Assembly (NCBI GenBank): GCA_949292445.1
Contig: CASEZU010000096.1
Span: 1 to 23,520, forward strand
Direction: 5' to 3'
Origin: an uncultured Spirochaetales bacterium
Lineage (GTDB): Bacteria; Spirochaetota; Spirochaetia; Sphaerochaetales; Sphaerochaetaceae
DNA: 23,520 nt
The translations under genes were made by a program, and so were the position numbers. A model generated the notes under the pieces. The model was not told the DNA's origin. It saw only the letters and a list, made by a program, of their open reading frames with translations, and searched no databases. This document shows positions 7,689 to 15,164 of the stretch, piece by piece (position 1 is the stretch's first letter; each line of letters starts with the position of its first letter).

Positions 7689-7699
7689 CATATGGCTTT

Positions 7700-10600
7700 T
7701 CAGCGTATTCCCTTTGGCAGTTCCCTTACGATGAAACGGTTCTCCTGCAGGTACCTTATCGCTTCGACCGCGGCGCGTGCGGCGCTCGTTGTCGTGGTGT
7801 ACGGTATGTGCGCTTTCACCGCCTCCGTTCTTATGTCATCATCGCTCTGGCGGGAGCGGAAGCCCATAGGCGTGTTTATGATGAGATCCGCCTTTCTCTC
7901 CCTGATGTAGTCGACGATGTTGGGATGCCCGTCCTGCGTCTTCAGTACGACATCAGCAAGTATTCCGGCACTGTAGAGATCGCGTGCGGTGCCTTTTGTC
8001 GCGAGGATGTGGAAACCCAGCTCCTCGAGTGCCTTTGCAATCGGAACTATTGTCTTCCTGTCCTTGCTGTTCACGCTTATGATGACACGGCCTCTGACAG
8101 GCAGCTTGTTGAATGCCGCAGCCTGGCTTTTGGCGTATGCCTCACCGAATGTGCGGCCATAGCCCACGACCTCTCCTGTGCTTCTCATCTCAGGGCCCAG
8201 TGCCGGATCAACATGGGGGAATCTGTCGAAGGAGAACACTGCCTCCTTTATGGCCCATCCAGTGATACATCTGCCTTCTGCCCAGCTTCCTTCCTCCTTC
8301 ACGAGGCCCTGCTGCACAAGATCCTCTCCCTGCCAGACGCGCACGGCGGCATCCACGAGATCGACTCCGCTGGATTTCGAGATGAAAGGCACGGTGCGGC
8401 TTGCTCTTGGATTGACCTCGATGATGTAGAGCCTGCCGTCCTTCTCCGCGAACTGGATGTTCATCAGGCCCTGCACATTGAGATACCTCGCGAGACGGAG
8501 TGTCCATTCCCTCATCTCCTGGAGTATCTCAGGCTTGCTCTTGTAGGGAGGAAAGACCGCAGCGCTGTCTCCTGAGTGGATGCCCGCAGCCTCTATGTGC
8601 TGGAGTATTCCTCCGATATAAACGGACTTTCCGTCGGATACCGCATCGAGGTCGTACTCGAACGCATCCTCGAGAAACTGGTCGACGAGGACGGGGGAGG
8701 AGGCGGAGACGGTCACTTCCGGCTTTTTCATGAATTCCTCGAGTCCCTCATCATCATAGGCGATGAACATGGCCCTGCCTCCGAGTACGAAGGATGGCCT
8801 GAGAAGGACTGGGAATCCTATCTCATGAGCCTTCTCCTTTATCTCGCTGACTGAGGCTGCGCTCCTGTTCTCCGGCTGCCGGAGGCCCAGTTTCCTCACG
8901 ACTTCAGAAAAGAGTCCTCTGTCCTCTGTCTCATCAATGCTCTCAAGCGATGTGCCTATTATCCTGGCGCCGTTCTTCTGCAGTTCCGCAGCCATGTTGA
9001 GCGGTGTCTGGCCTCCGAGCTGCACGACAACATCCCGCGTTCCCTCTTTCTTCATGATTGCCAGGACATCCTCCGCCGTGAGCGGTGCTATGTACAGCCT
9101 GTCAGATGTGTTGTAATCGGTGGAGACGGTCTCGGGATTGCTGTTGATCATGACGGTCTTTCTTCCGAGACGGCGGAAAGCCCTTGATGAGAGCGTGCAG
9201 CATGTGTCGAACTCAAGGCCCTGGCCGATCCTGTTCGGCCCGGATGCTATGATGATCACCGCATCCTTTCCAAGGCCCTCTCCCTCATCATCCTCTCCAT
9301 AGGATGTGTAGCAGTATGGCGTGAGCGCCTCGAATTCCCCTGCGCAGGTGTCGACATAGTGGCGGGCCGGTATGAGGGTCTCAGGGGCCCTGCAGCCGGA
9401 GAGCTTCTCGATGTATCTGTCGGAGAGCCCGGCTTTCTTCGCCTCGAGGTACAGCTCGCTGGTGAGTGTTCCCTGTTCCAGCCTGTCCTCCAGCTCCTTC
9501 TGCTCGGCAAGGAGCGAGAGGAAGTAGATGTCGAATCCGGTTATGGCGGAGAGTTTCTCAAGATCGGTCTCTCCCTTCTTGATCGCCGTATATGCCGCGA
9601 GATATCTCAGAGGATGCGCGGACCTGAGGAGGAGATCAGCATCGTATCTTTCCTCATCCAGCGGCATTATGCCCTCGAGCTTCTGTTCGGAGGATCTGAA
9701 GGCCTTGTTCATTGCCTCGAGCGCGGTGCGCCCCAGCGCAAGCGTCTCTCCCACGGATCTCATCTGCGTTCCCAGCGCCGATGCTTCCAGCGGGAATTTC
9801 TCCAGCTCGAAACGCGGCACCTTCACAGCGACATAGTCCAGAGCGGGCTCGAAGCATGAGACGGATTCTCCCGTGATCTCGTTCCTGACCTCGTCGAGCG
9901 TGTATCCGACGGCGAGCTTCGCGGAAATTCTCGCTATGGGGAATCCTGTGGCCTTGCTGGCGAGGGCTGATGACCTGGAGACTCTCGGATTCATCTCGAT
10001 GACGATCATCCTTGAATGGTCAGGGGAGAGGGCGAACTGTACATTCGAGCCGCCGCAGTCCACGCCGACTGCACGGAGTATCTCGATGGAGGCGGTCCTC
10101 ATCTTCTGGTATTCCCTGTCATTCAGTGTCTGTATCGGGGCTATCGTGATGCTGTCTCCGGTATGCACTCCCATCGGATCGACATTCTCGATGGAGCATA
10201 CAATGATTGCATTGTCCTTTCTGTCCCGCATGACCTCCATCTCGAATTCCCTCCAGCCGATCAGGGATTCCTCTATGAGTATCTCATGCACCGGGCTCAT
10301 CTGGAGTGCATGCTCGCAGAGCGGGATGAAATCCTCTTCCTTCTCTGCAATCGATCCTCCCATTCCGCCGAGAGTGAATGACGGACGGATGATGAGCGGA
10401 AGCGGTATCCTCTTCTTTATCTCGGCAGCCTCCTCAATGCTGTGGGCTATGCCGCTTCTTGCGCTCTCATAACCCAGGGCCGTGATGATGTCCTTGAACT
10501 TGCCCCTGTCCTCAGCCTTCTCAATCGCATCCGCTGAGGCTCCTATGACCTTTACCCCGTATTTGTCGAGAATGCCGTCTTTCTGCAGCTCCATCGTCAG

Positions 10601-10888
10601 ATTCAGCGCTGTCTGGCCGCCCATGGTGGAGAGGATCGCATCGGGTCCGACCTGATCGAAGATCCTCTCGATGTACTCTTTCTTCAGCGGCTCCAGGAAG
10701 ATGTGGTCCGCAAGGCCCGGTGTTGTCATGACAGTTGCCGGGTTGGGATTTATGAGCGAGACCTCATAGCCTTCTTCCTTGAGTGCCCTGACAGCCTGAT
10801 TGCCTGAGTAATCGAATTCGCAGGCCTGACCTATGACTATCGGGCCGGAACCTATGACAAGTATATGGTGTATGTCGTCTCTTCTCAT
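7700..10888 (-). CDS. carB: Carbamoyl-phosphate synthase large subunit
   Basis: A 1062-residue synthase subunit (E. coli 1073) that makes carbamoyl phosphate from ammonia, bicarbonate and two ATP for pyrimidine and arginine synthesis. Two homologous halves are visible: the first opens with 'GSGPIVIGQACEFDYSG' (about 14-30), the second with 'ASGPNRIGQGLEFDTCC' (about 545-563), each with an ATP-grasp fold ('MNPRVSRSSALASKATG' and 'VNPRASRTVPFISKSSG'). The C-terminal MGS-like allosteric domain (about 930-1062) includes 'DLIINTPMG'. The ATG at 10888 overlaps the carA stop (10885), and GGAG lies eight bases before it. The protein forms a heterodimer with CarA, which supplies ammonia through a tunnel. 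A terminator follows 155 bases after the stop. Confidence 0.98.
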   Translation of the reverse strand: MRRDDIHHILVIGSGPIVIGQACEFDYSGNQAVRALKEEGYEVSLINPNPATVMTTPGLADHIFLEPLKKEYIERIFDQVGPDAILSTMGGQTALNLTMELQKDGILDKYGVKVIGASADAIEKAEDRGKFKDIITALGYESARSGIAHSIEEAAEIKKRIPLPLIIRPSFTLGGMGGSIAEKEEDFIPLCEHALQMSPVHEILIEESLIGWREFEMEVMRDRKDNAIIVCSIENVDPMGVHTGDSITIAPIQTLNDREYQKMRTASIEILRAVGVDCGGSNVQFALSPDHSRMIVIEMNPRVSRSSALASKATGFPIARISAKLAVGYTLDEVRNEITGESVSCFEPALDYVAVKVPRFELEKFPLEASALGTQMRSVGETLALGRTALEAMNKAFRSSEQKLEGIMPLDEERYDADLLLRSAHPLRYLAAYTAIKKGETDLEKLSAITGFDIYFLSLLAEQKELEDRLEQGTLTSELYLEAKKAGLSDRYIEKLSGCRAPETLIPARHYVDTCAGEFEALTPYCYTSYGEDDEGEGLGKDAVIIIASGPNRIGQGLEFDTCCTLSSRAFRRLGRKTVMINSNPETVSTDYNTSDRLYIAPLTAEDVLAIMKKEGTRDVVVQLGGQTPLNMAAELQKNGARIIGTSLESIDETEDRGLFSEVVRKLGLRQPENRSAASVSEIKEKAHEIGFPVLLRPSFVLGGRAMFIAYDDEGLEEFMKKPEVTVSASSPVLVDQFLEDAFEYDLDAVSDGKSVYIGGILQHIEAAGIHSGDSAAVFPPYKSKPEILQEMREWTLRLARYLNVQGLMNIQFAEKDGRLYIIEVNPRASRTVPFISKSSGVDLVDAAVRVWQGEDLVQQGLVKEEGSWAEGRCITGWAIKEAVFSFDRFPHVDPALGPEMRSTGEVVGYGRTFGEAYAKSQAAAFNKLPVRGRVIISVNSKDRKTIVPIAKALEELGFHILATKGTARDLYSAGILADVVLKTQDGHPNIVDYIRERKADLIINTPMGFRSRQSDDDIRTEAVKAHIPYTTTTSAARAAVEAIRYLQENRFIVRELPKGIR

Positions 10889-11985
10889 CTTGCCTTCTCC
10901 ATGAAAACGTCGAAAATGGCCTCGGCCTCCTCAGGACCAGGCGATGCCTCGGGATGGAACTGCACTGAGCGTACATTCAGTGTTTCATCATAAAGGCCCT
11001 CCACTGTGCCGTCATCCGCATTCTCGAACCAGATTGAGGTCGAGGAGGGGAGGGAATCCCTCACCGTCATGAACCCGTGGTTCTGGGCTGTGACGAAAGT
11101 CCTTCCCGTGACTGTGTCGCGCACCGGCTGGTTGGAGCCATGATGGCCGAACTTCATCTTTTCTGTCCTTCCGCCTATTGCTATGGTGATGATCTGATGG
11201 CCGAGGCAGATTCCCTCTATGGGCAGTTTTCCTATGAGCGCTTTCACGAGTGCTGTGGCGTCTGTCAGCAGCGCAGGATCGCCGGGGCCGTTCGACAGGA
11301 AGAGCGCATCAGGATCCTCAGCCAGAATCTCCTCTGCTGTGACCGTATGTGGGAAAAGCGTCACGGCAGCGCCTCTCCTGTAGAGGCAGCTGATGATCGA
11401 GCGCTTGATGCCGTAGTCAACGAGGGCGAAGCGCTTCAGCGGTTTTTCCGGTGCTTTCTCAAAGCCTTCCCCAAGATCCGGATTGACGATCCTTTCCTTT
11501 ACCGATACGCCGTCTATGAGGTCGCGTTCCGTGATCTCAGGGAATGAGGAGAGAAGCGCTTCCGCCTCCTTCCTCTTTTCCGGGGTGAATATGACGGCAT
11601 TCTGTGAGCCATGCTCGCGCAGATGCAGTGTCAGTGCCCTCGTGTCTATTCCCTCAATGCCGGTGATCCTCTCCCTTCTCATGAACTCGTCTAGGGTGAT
11701 CCTTCCTGCCATCACAGGGCCCCTGTACAGCTTCTTCACAATAAGGGCAGCGGCTTTTATACCGCTGCTCTCATTGTCGTTCTCTGAAATTCCGTAATTG
11801 CCGATCATCGGGCTGGTCATTGTGACGATCTGCCCTGCATATGACGGGTCGGTGAGTATTTCCTGGTATCCTGGAATGCCTGTGTTGAAAACAGCTTCGC
11901 CTATGCTGATGCCGTTTTCTGCTCCGAATGCGGTTCCGTTGAACTCCCTGCCGTCCTTCAGTCTGAGTATTGCTTTCCTGTCCAT
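10885..11985 (-). CDS. carA: Carbamoyl-phosphate synthase small (glutaminase) subunit
   Basis: A 366-residue subunit that hydrolyses glutamine and passes ammonia to CarB. The N-terminal domain has 'FNTGIPGYQEILTDPSYAGQ'. The class I glutamine amidotransferase domain has 'LFLSNGPGDP', the nucleophile Cys in 'GICLGHQII' (about residue 260) and the His-Glu pair in 'QFHPEASPGPEEAEAIF'. I chose ATG 11985 because family similarity begins at 'MDRKAILRLKDGREF'; the frame stays open 26 codons upstream, but those codons cover the promoter. The leader is very short and its ribosome site is weak (TTGGA). It is first in the carAB operon and follows the psp operon on the same strand after a hairpin. Confidence 0.96.
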   Translation of the reverse strand: MDRKAILRLKDGREFNGTAFGAENGISIGEAVFNTGIPGYQEILTDPSYAGQIVTMTSPMIGNYGISENDNESSGIKAAALIVKKLYRGPVMAGRITLDEFMRRERITGIEGIDTRALTLHLREHGSQNAVIFTPEKRKEAEALLSSFPEITERDLIDGVSVKERIVNPDLGEGFEKAPEKPLKRFALVDYGIKRSIISCLYRRGAAVTLFPHTVTAEEILAEDPDALFLSNGPGDPALLTDATALVKALIGKLPIEGICLGHQIITIAIGGRTEKMKFGHHGSNQPVRDTVTGRTFVTAQNHGFMTVRDSLPSSTSIWFENADDGTVEGLYDETLNVRSVQFHPEASPGPEEAEAIFDVFMEKAR

Positions 11986-12000
11986 CGTTTTTTCCAAGGA

Positions 12001-12030
12001 ATAGTACAGTGAATCGGAGTCCGTTTTCAA
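12001..12030 (-). promoter_or_regulatory. Promoter of carAB
   Basis: Minus-strand TTGAAA (12030-12025), an 18-base spacer and TACTAT (12006-12001) form a reasonable sigma-70-type promoter (5/6 and 4/6 matches). The expected start near 11994 leaves a leader of about nine bases before the carA ATG. The -35 directly abuts a hairpin and repeat structure, which might be a regulator site. Confidence 0.55.
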
Positions 12031-12074
12031 CGCTTCTGCACCAAAAGCAACATGGTGCAACAAAAGCGCAACAT
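12031..12074. repeat. Inverted and direct repeats upstream of carA
   Basis: TGCACC (12037-12042) and GGTGCA (12054-12059) are complementary with an 11-base loop, and CGCTT (12031-12035) pairs with AAGCG (12064-12068) outside them. Overlapping these is a direct repeat: CAAAAGCAACAT at 12042-12053 and CAAAAGCGCAACAT at 12061-12074, the second copy with two extra bases. No T run follows on the minus strand, so a terminator for the psp operon is only one option; an operator next to the carA -35 is the other. Confidence 0.45.
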
Positions 12075-12856
12075 CATTTCGCTATGATGATATCGCCGCT
12101 GACGGAAGAGGCTGCCACGACAGCGCCGTCAGTGCCGCCTGATGAGGGCATCTCATCCCCGTATACCGTGACAGTACCGGATGCGGTGCTCCAGCTTATG
12201 CTCCTCTCTCCGGCGATAATTGTGGTCGCGCCGGAATCAGTGGAGGTGTGTATCGTGCCCTCGCTTACAGGGACGATGTATACACTGCCTGATCCGGATG
12301 AGGCGCTTATGTCCCCCATGCTGCCTATCGCCCTTATGTTTCCTGATGCAGTGACAAGCGCTGTCTCTTCAGCGACAGTGTCGGTCAGTATCATGCTGCC
12401 GGATCCGCTTTCAGTGCGGATGTCCCCGGAAGAGATCCCGGTTGCCATTATGCTTCCGCTTTCTGAGATGGCGGAGAGGGTATCTGCCATCAGGCGCTCG
12501 ATCACGATGTCCCCGCCTGATGTGCTGATGTCCATCCCGTCAATCCTTAGCCAGGAGGGCAGTGATATCTCTATGACTCCGCGTCCCGATCCCGTGATCC
12601 TTACGCTGTCTCCGTCCTCTTCTATTTTCAGATTCCTCGCGTGATGGCTCATCACGAGCATGTCAGTCCTGTCCTCCACGGAGACAAAGACTGAGGCGAC
12701 ACCTGTATCTATCGTTATGAATGTGTCCTCATTCACGGAGATGAAGGATCTTGTGTCATGTCCTGCGATGAGAAGGCTTGCCGCAAGGATTGCAGCTACT
12801 ATCGCTATTGCGGCTATGCATACGGATTTCCTGATCCGGATCGTCTTCTCCATCAT
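12074..12856 (-). CDS. Membrane-anchored DUF4097 (LiaG-like) beta-repeat protein
   Basis: A 260-residue protein with a basic N-terminus and one membrane span (about 11-32), followed by an exported domain of short glycine/serine-rich beta repeats such as 'STSGGDIVIERL', 'SESGSIMATG', 'TESGSGSMILTD' and 'SVSGDIIIAK'. This is the DUF4097 parallel-beta pattern also found in LiaG of Bacillus, which sits next to the PspA homologue LiaH. It is the last gene of the pspA-pspC operon, with its ATG overlapping the pspC stop (ATGA, 12853-12856); a second ATG at 12853 is better spaced from the ribosome site. It probably acts outside the cytoplasmic membrane in the envelope-stress response. The molecular role of this family is not established as far as I know. 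Confidence 0.82.
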   Translation of the reverse strand: MMEKTIRIRKSVCIAAIAIVAAILAASLLIAGHDTRSFISVNEDTFITIDTGVASVFVSVEDRTDMLVMSHHARNLKIEEDGDSVRITGSGRGVIEISLPSWLRIDGMDISTSGGDIVIERLMADTLSAISESGSIMATGISSGDIRTESGSGSMILTDTVAEETALVTASGNIRAIGSMGDISASSGSGSVYIVPVSEGTIHTSTDSGATTIIAGERSISWSTASGTVTVYGDEMPSSGGTDGAVVAASSVSGDIIIAK

Positions 12857-13215
12857 TCTCCCTTGCGGAAACGCTCATCCCAGTCCTTTTCCTTGCGGCG
12901 AATTCTCTCCTCCATCTCCTCGGCTTTCTTCCTGAGATTTTCGTATTCCTTCTTTATATTATCATCTTCTTCAGCTTCTTCGTAGGTGACATCAATCGGA
13001 TCGTCTCCATCGATGATATCAGCCTTCGTCTGTACCGGCAGTATGAGGGCAAGCAGCAGGTAGATCACCACCCCCGGAAAGATTCCGGTGAAGATGATGA
13101 GAAGCAGTACTATCAGCCTCGTCATGCCCGGATTGAGTTCCCTCCATTCCGCAAGGCCCGTGACAACTCCGAATATCTCGCCGCGCGGAGAGCGCGTCCA
13201 TCTTCTTGTTTTCAT
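12853..13215 (-). CDS. pspC: PspC-domain membrane protein with C-terminal coiled coil
   Basis: A 120-residue protein. Residues 5-62 are a PspC domain: 'SPRGEIFGVVTGLAEW' followed by a hydrophobic span (about 32-60) broken by 'TGIFPGVV'. After the membrane come an acidic linker (66-86) and a charged helix (about 88-117) likely to form a coiled coil. PspC proteins sense membrane stress and help control PspA or PspF in proteobacteria. The ATG overlaps the pspA stop by four bases, and a GGGGGA lies just before it. The second PspC in this window lacks the tail, so the tail is the likely difference in partner binding. The identification is firm for the domain; the role in this organism is inferred. 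Confidence 0.88.
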   Translation of the reverse strand: MKTRRWTRSPRGEIFGVVTGLAEWRELNPGMTRLIVLLLIIFTGIFPGVVIYLLLALILPVQTKADIIDGDDPIDVTYEEAEEDDNIKKEYENLRKKAEEMEERIRRKEKDWDERFRKGE

Positions 13216-13856
13216 GCTTCCCCCTGCTGTCCTGCCTTCTTCCTGAGCTCCGCAAGCTCCTTCTCTATCTCTTCCGATTTCTCCAGGTCCTCGAACCGGT
13301 GTTCAGTGCTCCTGTCCATTTCCTGCCGCATCCCCATCCTGCTGAGCCTCTCTTCCATGTCGCGGAATCTCGATTCCGTGTCCTTCTGCATCGAGCTCTG
13401 TGCTTTCCGGCTGTTTCTGATGCGTTCCTGCTTTTCCTGCAGTATCCTGAAGCGTGACTTGGACTCCGAGAGCTTCCCCTCAAGCTCCGAGATGTTCTTC
13501 TTCGCCTCCTCGACGGTCCTGGAGTTCTCCTCCACAAGGCCCTCGAGCTGCTCAGCTTCATGTCTTGTCTGCAGTTTCTCCGCTATGGCCTCCCTCGCGA
13601 GGTCCTCCCTTCCTCCTGCAACTGCAAGCTCAGCCCGTTTCGCCCATCTTTTTTCAGCTTCCCGGGCCTCCGACAGTTCCCTCCTGAGTTTCGCCCCTTC
13701 GGCCATGGAGGCAGCACATGAGCTCTTGAGTTCGATGAGGGTGTCCTCCATCTCGCGGATCATCAGGCGCAGCATCTTCTCCGGATCCTCTGCCTTGTCC
13801 AGCATGGCGTTCATGTTCGCATTTATTATGTCGATGAATCTTGAAAATATATTCAT
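13212..13856 (-). CDS. pspA: PspA/IM30 family protein (copy 1)
   Basis: A 214-residue, almost wholly alpha-helical coiled-coil protein. The N-terminal amphipathic helix 'MNIFSRFIDIINANMNAML' can dip into stressed membranes, followed by the family signature 'DKAEDPEKMLRLMIREMED' and, in the middle, 'GREDLAREAIAEK'. PspA oligomers protect the inner membrane and, in proteobacteria, bind and inhibit PspF. I chose ATG 13856: AGGGAGA precedes it at good distance and the sigma-54 promoter puts the transcript start near 13870. The upstream in-frame ATG at 13877 therefore lies outside the message. It leads the operon pspA-pspC-DUF4097, with four-base overlaps throughout. Confidence 0.93.
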   Translation of the reverse strand: MNIFSRFIDIINANMNAMLDKAEDPEKMLRLMIREMEDTLIELKSSCAASMAEGAKLRRELSEAREAEKRWAKRAELAVAGGREDLAREAIAEKLQTRHEAEQLEGLVEENSRTVEEAKKNISELEGKLSESKSRFRILQEKQERIRNSRKAQSSMQKDTESRFRDMEERLSRMGMRQEMDRSTEHRFEDLEKSEEIEKELAELRKKAGQQGEA

Positions 13857-13880
13857 GGCGGATCTCCCTGCATTCATCTA

Positions 13881-13898
13881 TGCAAGGATTATGCCAAA
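13881..13898 (-). promoter_or_regulatory. Sigma-54 promoter of pspA operon 1
   Basis: Minus-strand TTGGCATAATCCTTGCA matches the sigma-54 consensus YTGGCACG-N4-TTGCW. GG at 13895-13894 and GC at 13883-13882 are separated by exactly ten bases. With C13882 as -12, transcription starts near 13870, leaving about 14 bases of leader that begin at the Shine-Dalgarno AGGGAGA of pspA. Confidence 0.85.
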
Positions 13899-13950
13899 CG
13901 TTCCGGAATAAGGAAATATGATTCATTTGTTGGTGCGTACAGCCGCATGA

Positions 13951-13959
13951 TGGTATAAT
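13951..13959 (+). promoter_or_regulatory. Extended -10 promoter of pspF
   Basis: TGG-TATAAT is a perfect -10 hexamer (13954-13959) with an extended TGn. A weak TTGGTG lies 18 bases upstream (13930-13935). The predicted start, 13966-13967, coincides with the pspF ATG, so pspF should be transcribed by the housekeeping factor as a leaderless message, divergently from pspA. Confidence 0.6.
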
Positions 13960-13966
13960 CCGCCGC

Positions 13967-14956
13967 ATGGGAAGAGAGAATATCAGGGAAGGAATAGGGG
14001 AGAGTGAGGTATATCTCGATTTCATCGAATCTGTATCCAGGGCCGCCAGAGTCGACCGGCCTGTGATCCTGGTCGGGGAGAGAGGAAGCGGCAAGGAGCT
14101 GGCTGCGAGGCGCATCCACTATCTCTCCTCCCGTTGGCAGGGGCCTCTCGTCACAGTCAATCTTGCCTCCCTTCCTGAAACACTGATTGAGACTGAGCTT
14201 TTCGGCTATGAGAGCGGAGCGTTCACAGGTGCACGCGGGACACGCAAGGGAAGGTTCGAGGAGGCGGAAGGCGGGACTCTCTTTCTCGATGAGATAGGAC
14301 TCGTCCCTCTCTCCGTGCAGGAGAAGATACTCCGTACCGTCGAATATGGCACATATGAGCGCGTCGGTTCATCCGAGACACGGAAAGCTGATGTCAGGAT
14401 AGTCTCCGCGACAAATGCCGATCTGAGAAAACTGGCGAAGGCGGGCAGGTTCAAGGAGGATCTTCTCGACAGGCTCTCTTTCGAGGTTCTGTTTGTGCCT
14501 CCCCTGAGGGCGCGCGGCGGTGACATAATGCTCCTGGCAAATCATTTCGCCGCGAGGATGGCTACCGAATGCCGCATGGAGTCAGTGCCGTATTTCTCCC
14601 CGGAGGCAGCGGACGCACTCATGAAATACCCATGGCCGGGGAATATAAGGGAACTGAAAAACACTGTTGAACGTGCTGTTTACAGAAGCCGTTCCGAGGA
14701 GATCAGGGATATAGAGTTCGATCCTTTCCGGAATCCGTTCGCACCGCTTCCGGAGGAGAGGAACGGGGGAGGGAGTTCTGCCTGCCTCTCTTCCTATCCT
14801 CACGCTCATGAGGACCTAGATGTGGATTATATCAGCAGAGCCCTGAAGGAAAGCGGCGGCAATCAGAGGAAAGCCGCCCTGCTTCTCGGCATAACCTATG
14901 ACCAGTTCCGCGGGGTCTACAGGAGGCTCCGTGACAGACTCCCTGAAAAGATATGA
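13967..14956 (+). CDS. pspF: PspF-type sigma-54 enhancer-binding transcription activator
   Basis: A 329-residue AAA+ activator with no N-terminal receiver or sensor domain, the layout and length of E. coli PspF. Visible are Walker A 'GERGSGKE' (37-44), the sigma-54-contacting GAFTGA loop (84-89), Walker B 'GTLFLDEI' (103-110), the arginine-finger region 'RFKEDLLDRLSF', and a Fis-type helix-turn-helix at the C-terminus (297-329, 'GGNQRKAALLLGITYDQF'). It uses ATP hydrolysis to open sigma-54 promoters. It is divergent from pspA operon 1 and convergent with pspA2-pspC2, and both operons have sigma-54 promoters, so it is very likely the activator of both. With no sensory domain, control would come from PspA binding, as in enterobacteria (inference). 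Confidence 0.93.
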   Translation: MGRENIREGIGESEVYLDFIESVSRAARVDRPVILVGERGSGKELAARRIHYLSSRWQGPLVTVNLASLPETLIETELFGYESGAFTGARGTRKGRFEEAEGGTLFLDEIGLVPLSVQEKILRTVEYGTYERVGSSETRKADVRIVSATNADLRKLAKAGRFKEDLLDRLSFEVLFVPPLRARGGDIMLLANHFAARMATECRMESVPYFSPEAADALMKYPWPGNIRELKNTVERAVYRSRSEEIRDIEFDPFRNPFAPLPEERNGGGSSACLSSYPHAHEDLDVDYISRALKESGGNQRKAALLLGITYDQFRGVYRRLRDRLPEKI

Positions 14957-14957
14957 T

Positions 14958-15164
14958 TCACTGCGGCCCCAGCGGCATTATGACAGCCAGCAGCAGGTAG
15001 AGAGCCGCAGCTGGGAAGAAGCCTGTGAATACCACGGCGGCGATCCAGATGATCCTGATAATTCCCACCGGGACTCCGGTGTATCTGGCTATTCCTTCGG
15101 CCACACCGAATATGAGGCCGTTCGGAACCCGCTGCAGCTTTCCCGTGTATCTTCCATCACGCAT
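14958..15164 (-). CDS. Minimal PspC-domain membrane protein (copy 2)
   Basis: A 68-residue protein that is nearly only a PspC domain: 'VPNGLIFGVAEGIARYTGVP' followed by a hydrophobic span (about 34-64) with the central 'FTGFFPAAAL', parallel to copy 1 ('FTGIFPGVVI'). No cytoplasmic coiled-coil tail follows. Its ATG overlaps the end of pspA2 by eight bases, with GGGAGA seven bases before the start. The stop is one base from the end of the convergent pspF. It probably sits in the inner membrane and recruits PspA2 (inference from family pairing). Confidence 0.85.
   Translation of the reverse strand: MRDGRYTGKLQRVPNGLIFGVAEGIARYTGVPVGIIRIIWIAAVVFTGFFPAAALYLLLAVIMPLGPQ

Larger units (their letters stand above)
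7287..7699. other. 413-base non-coding gap between carB and aspS
   Basis: The only gap over 300 bases. It is more A+T-rich than its surroundings and I see no credible gene in it on either strand. Reading in the direction of carB and aspS (minus), it holds a 52-base imperfect hairpin just after the carB stop, then a terminator-like stem with a T run, then a weak promoter candidate, then a 10-bp inverted repeat followed by a T-rich stretch 50 bases before the aspS ATG. Confidence 0.7.

Noticed and set aside
7682..8575. A 297-codon open frame on the plus strand opposite carB, and others at 9359-9859 and 9873-10472
   Set aside because: They lie wholly antisense to a certain carB gene, have no family resemblance and odd composition; they are shadows of the carB codon pattern.
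13857..13877. Upstream in-frame ATG giving PspA1 seven more residues
   Set aside because: The predicted sigma-54 transcript starts near 13870, downstream of this ATG, and the family N-terminus begins at 13856.
13901..13908. TTCCGGAA palindrome as a PspF binding site before pspA1
   Set aside because: It lies only about 10 bases from the -24 element, too close for an enhancer site, and an 8-base palindrome is expected by chance.
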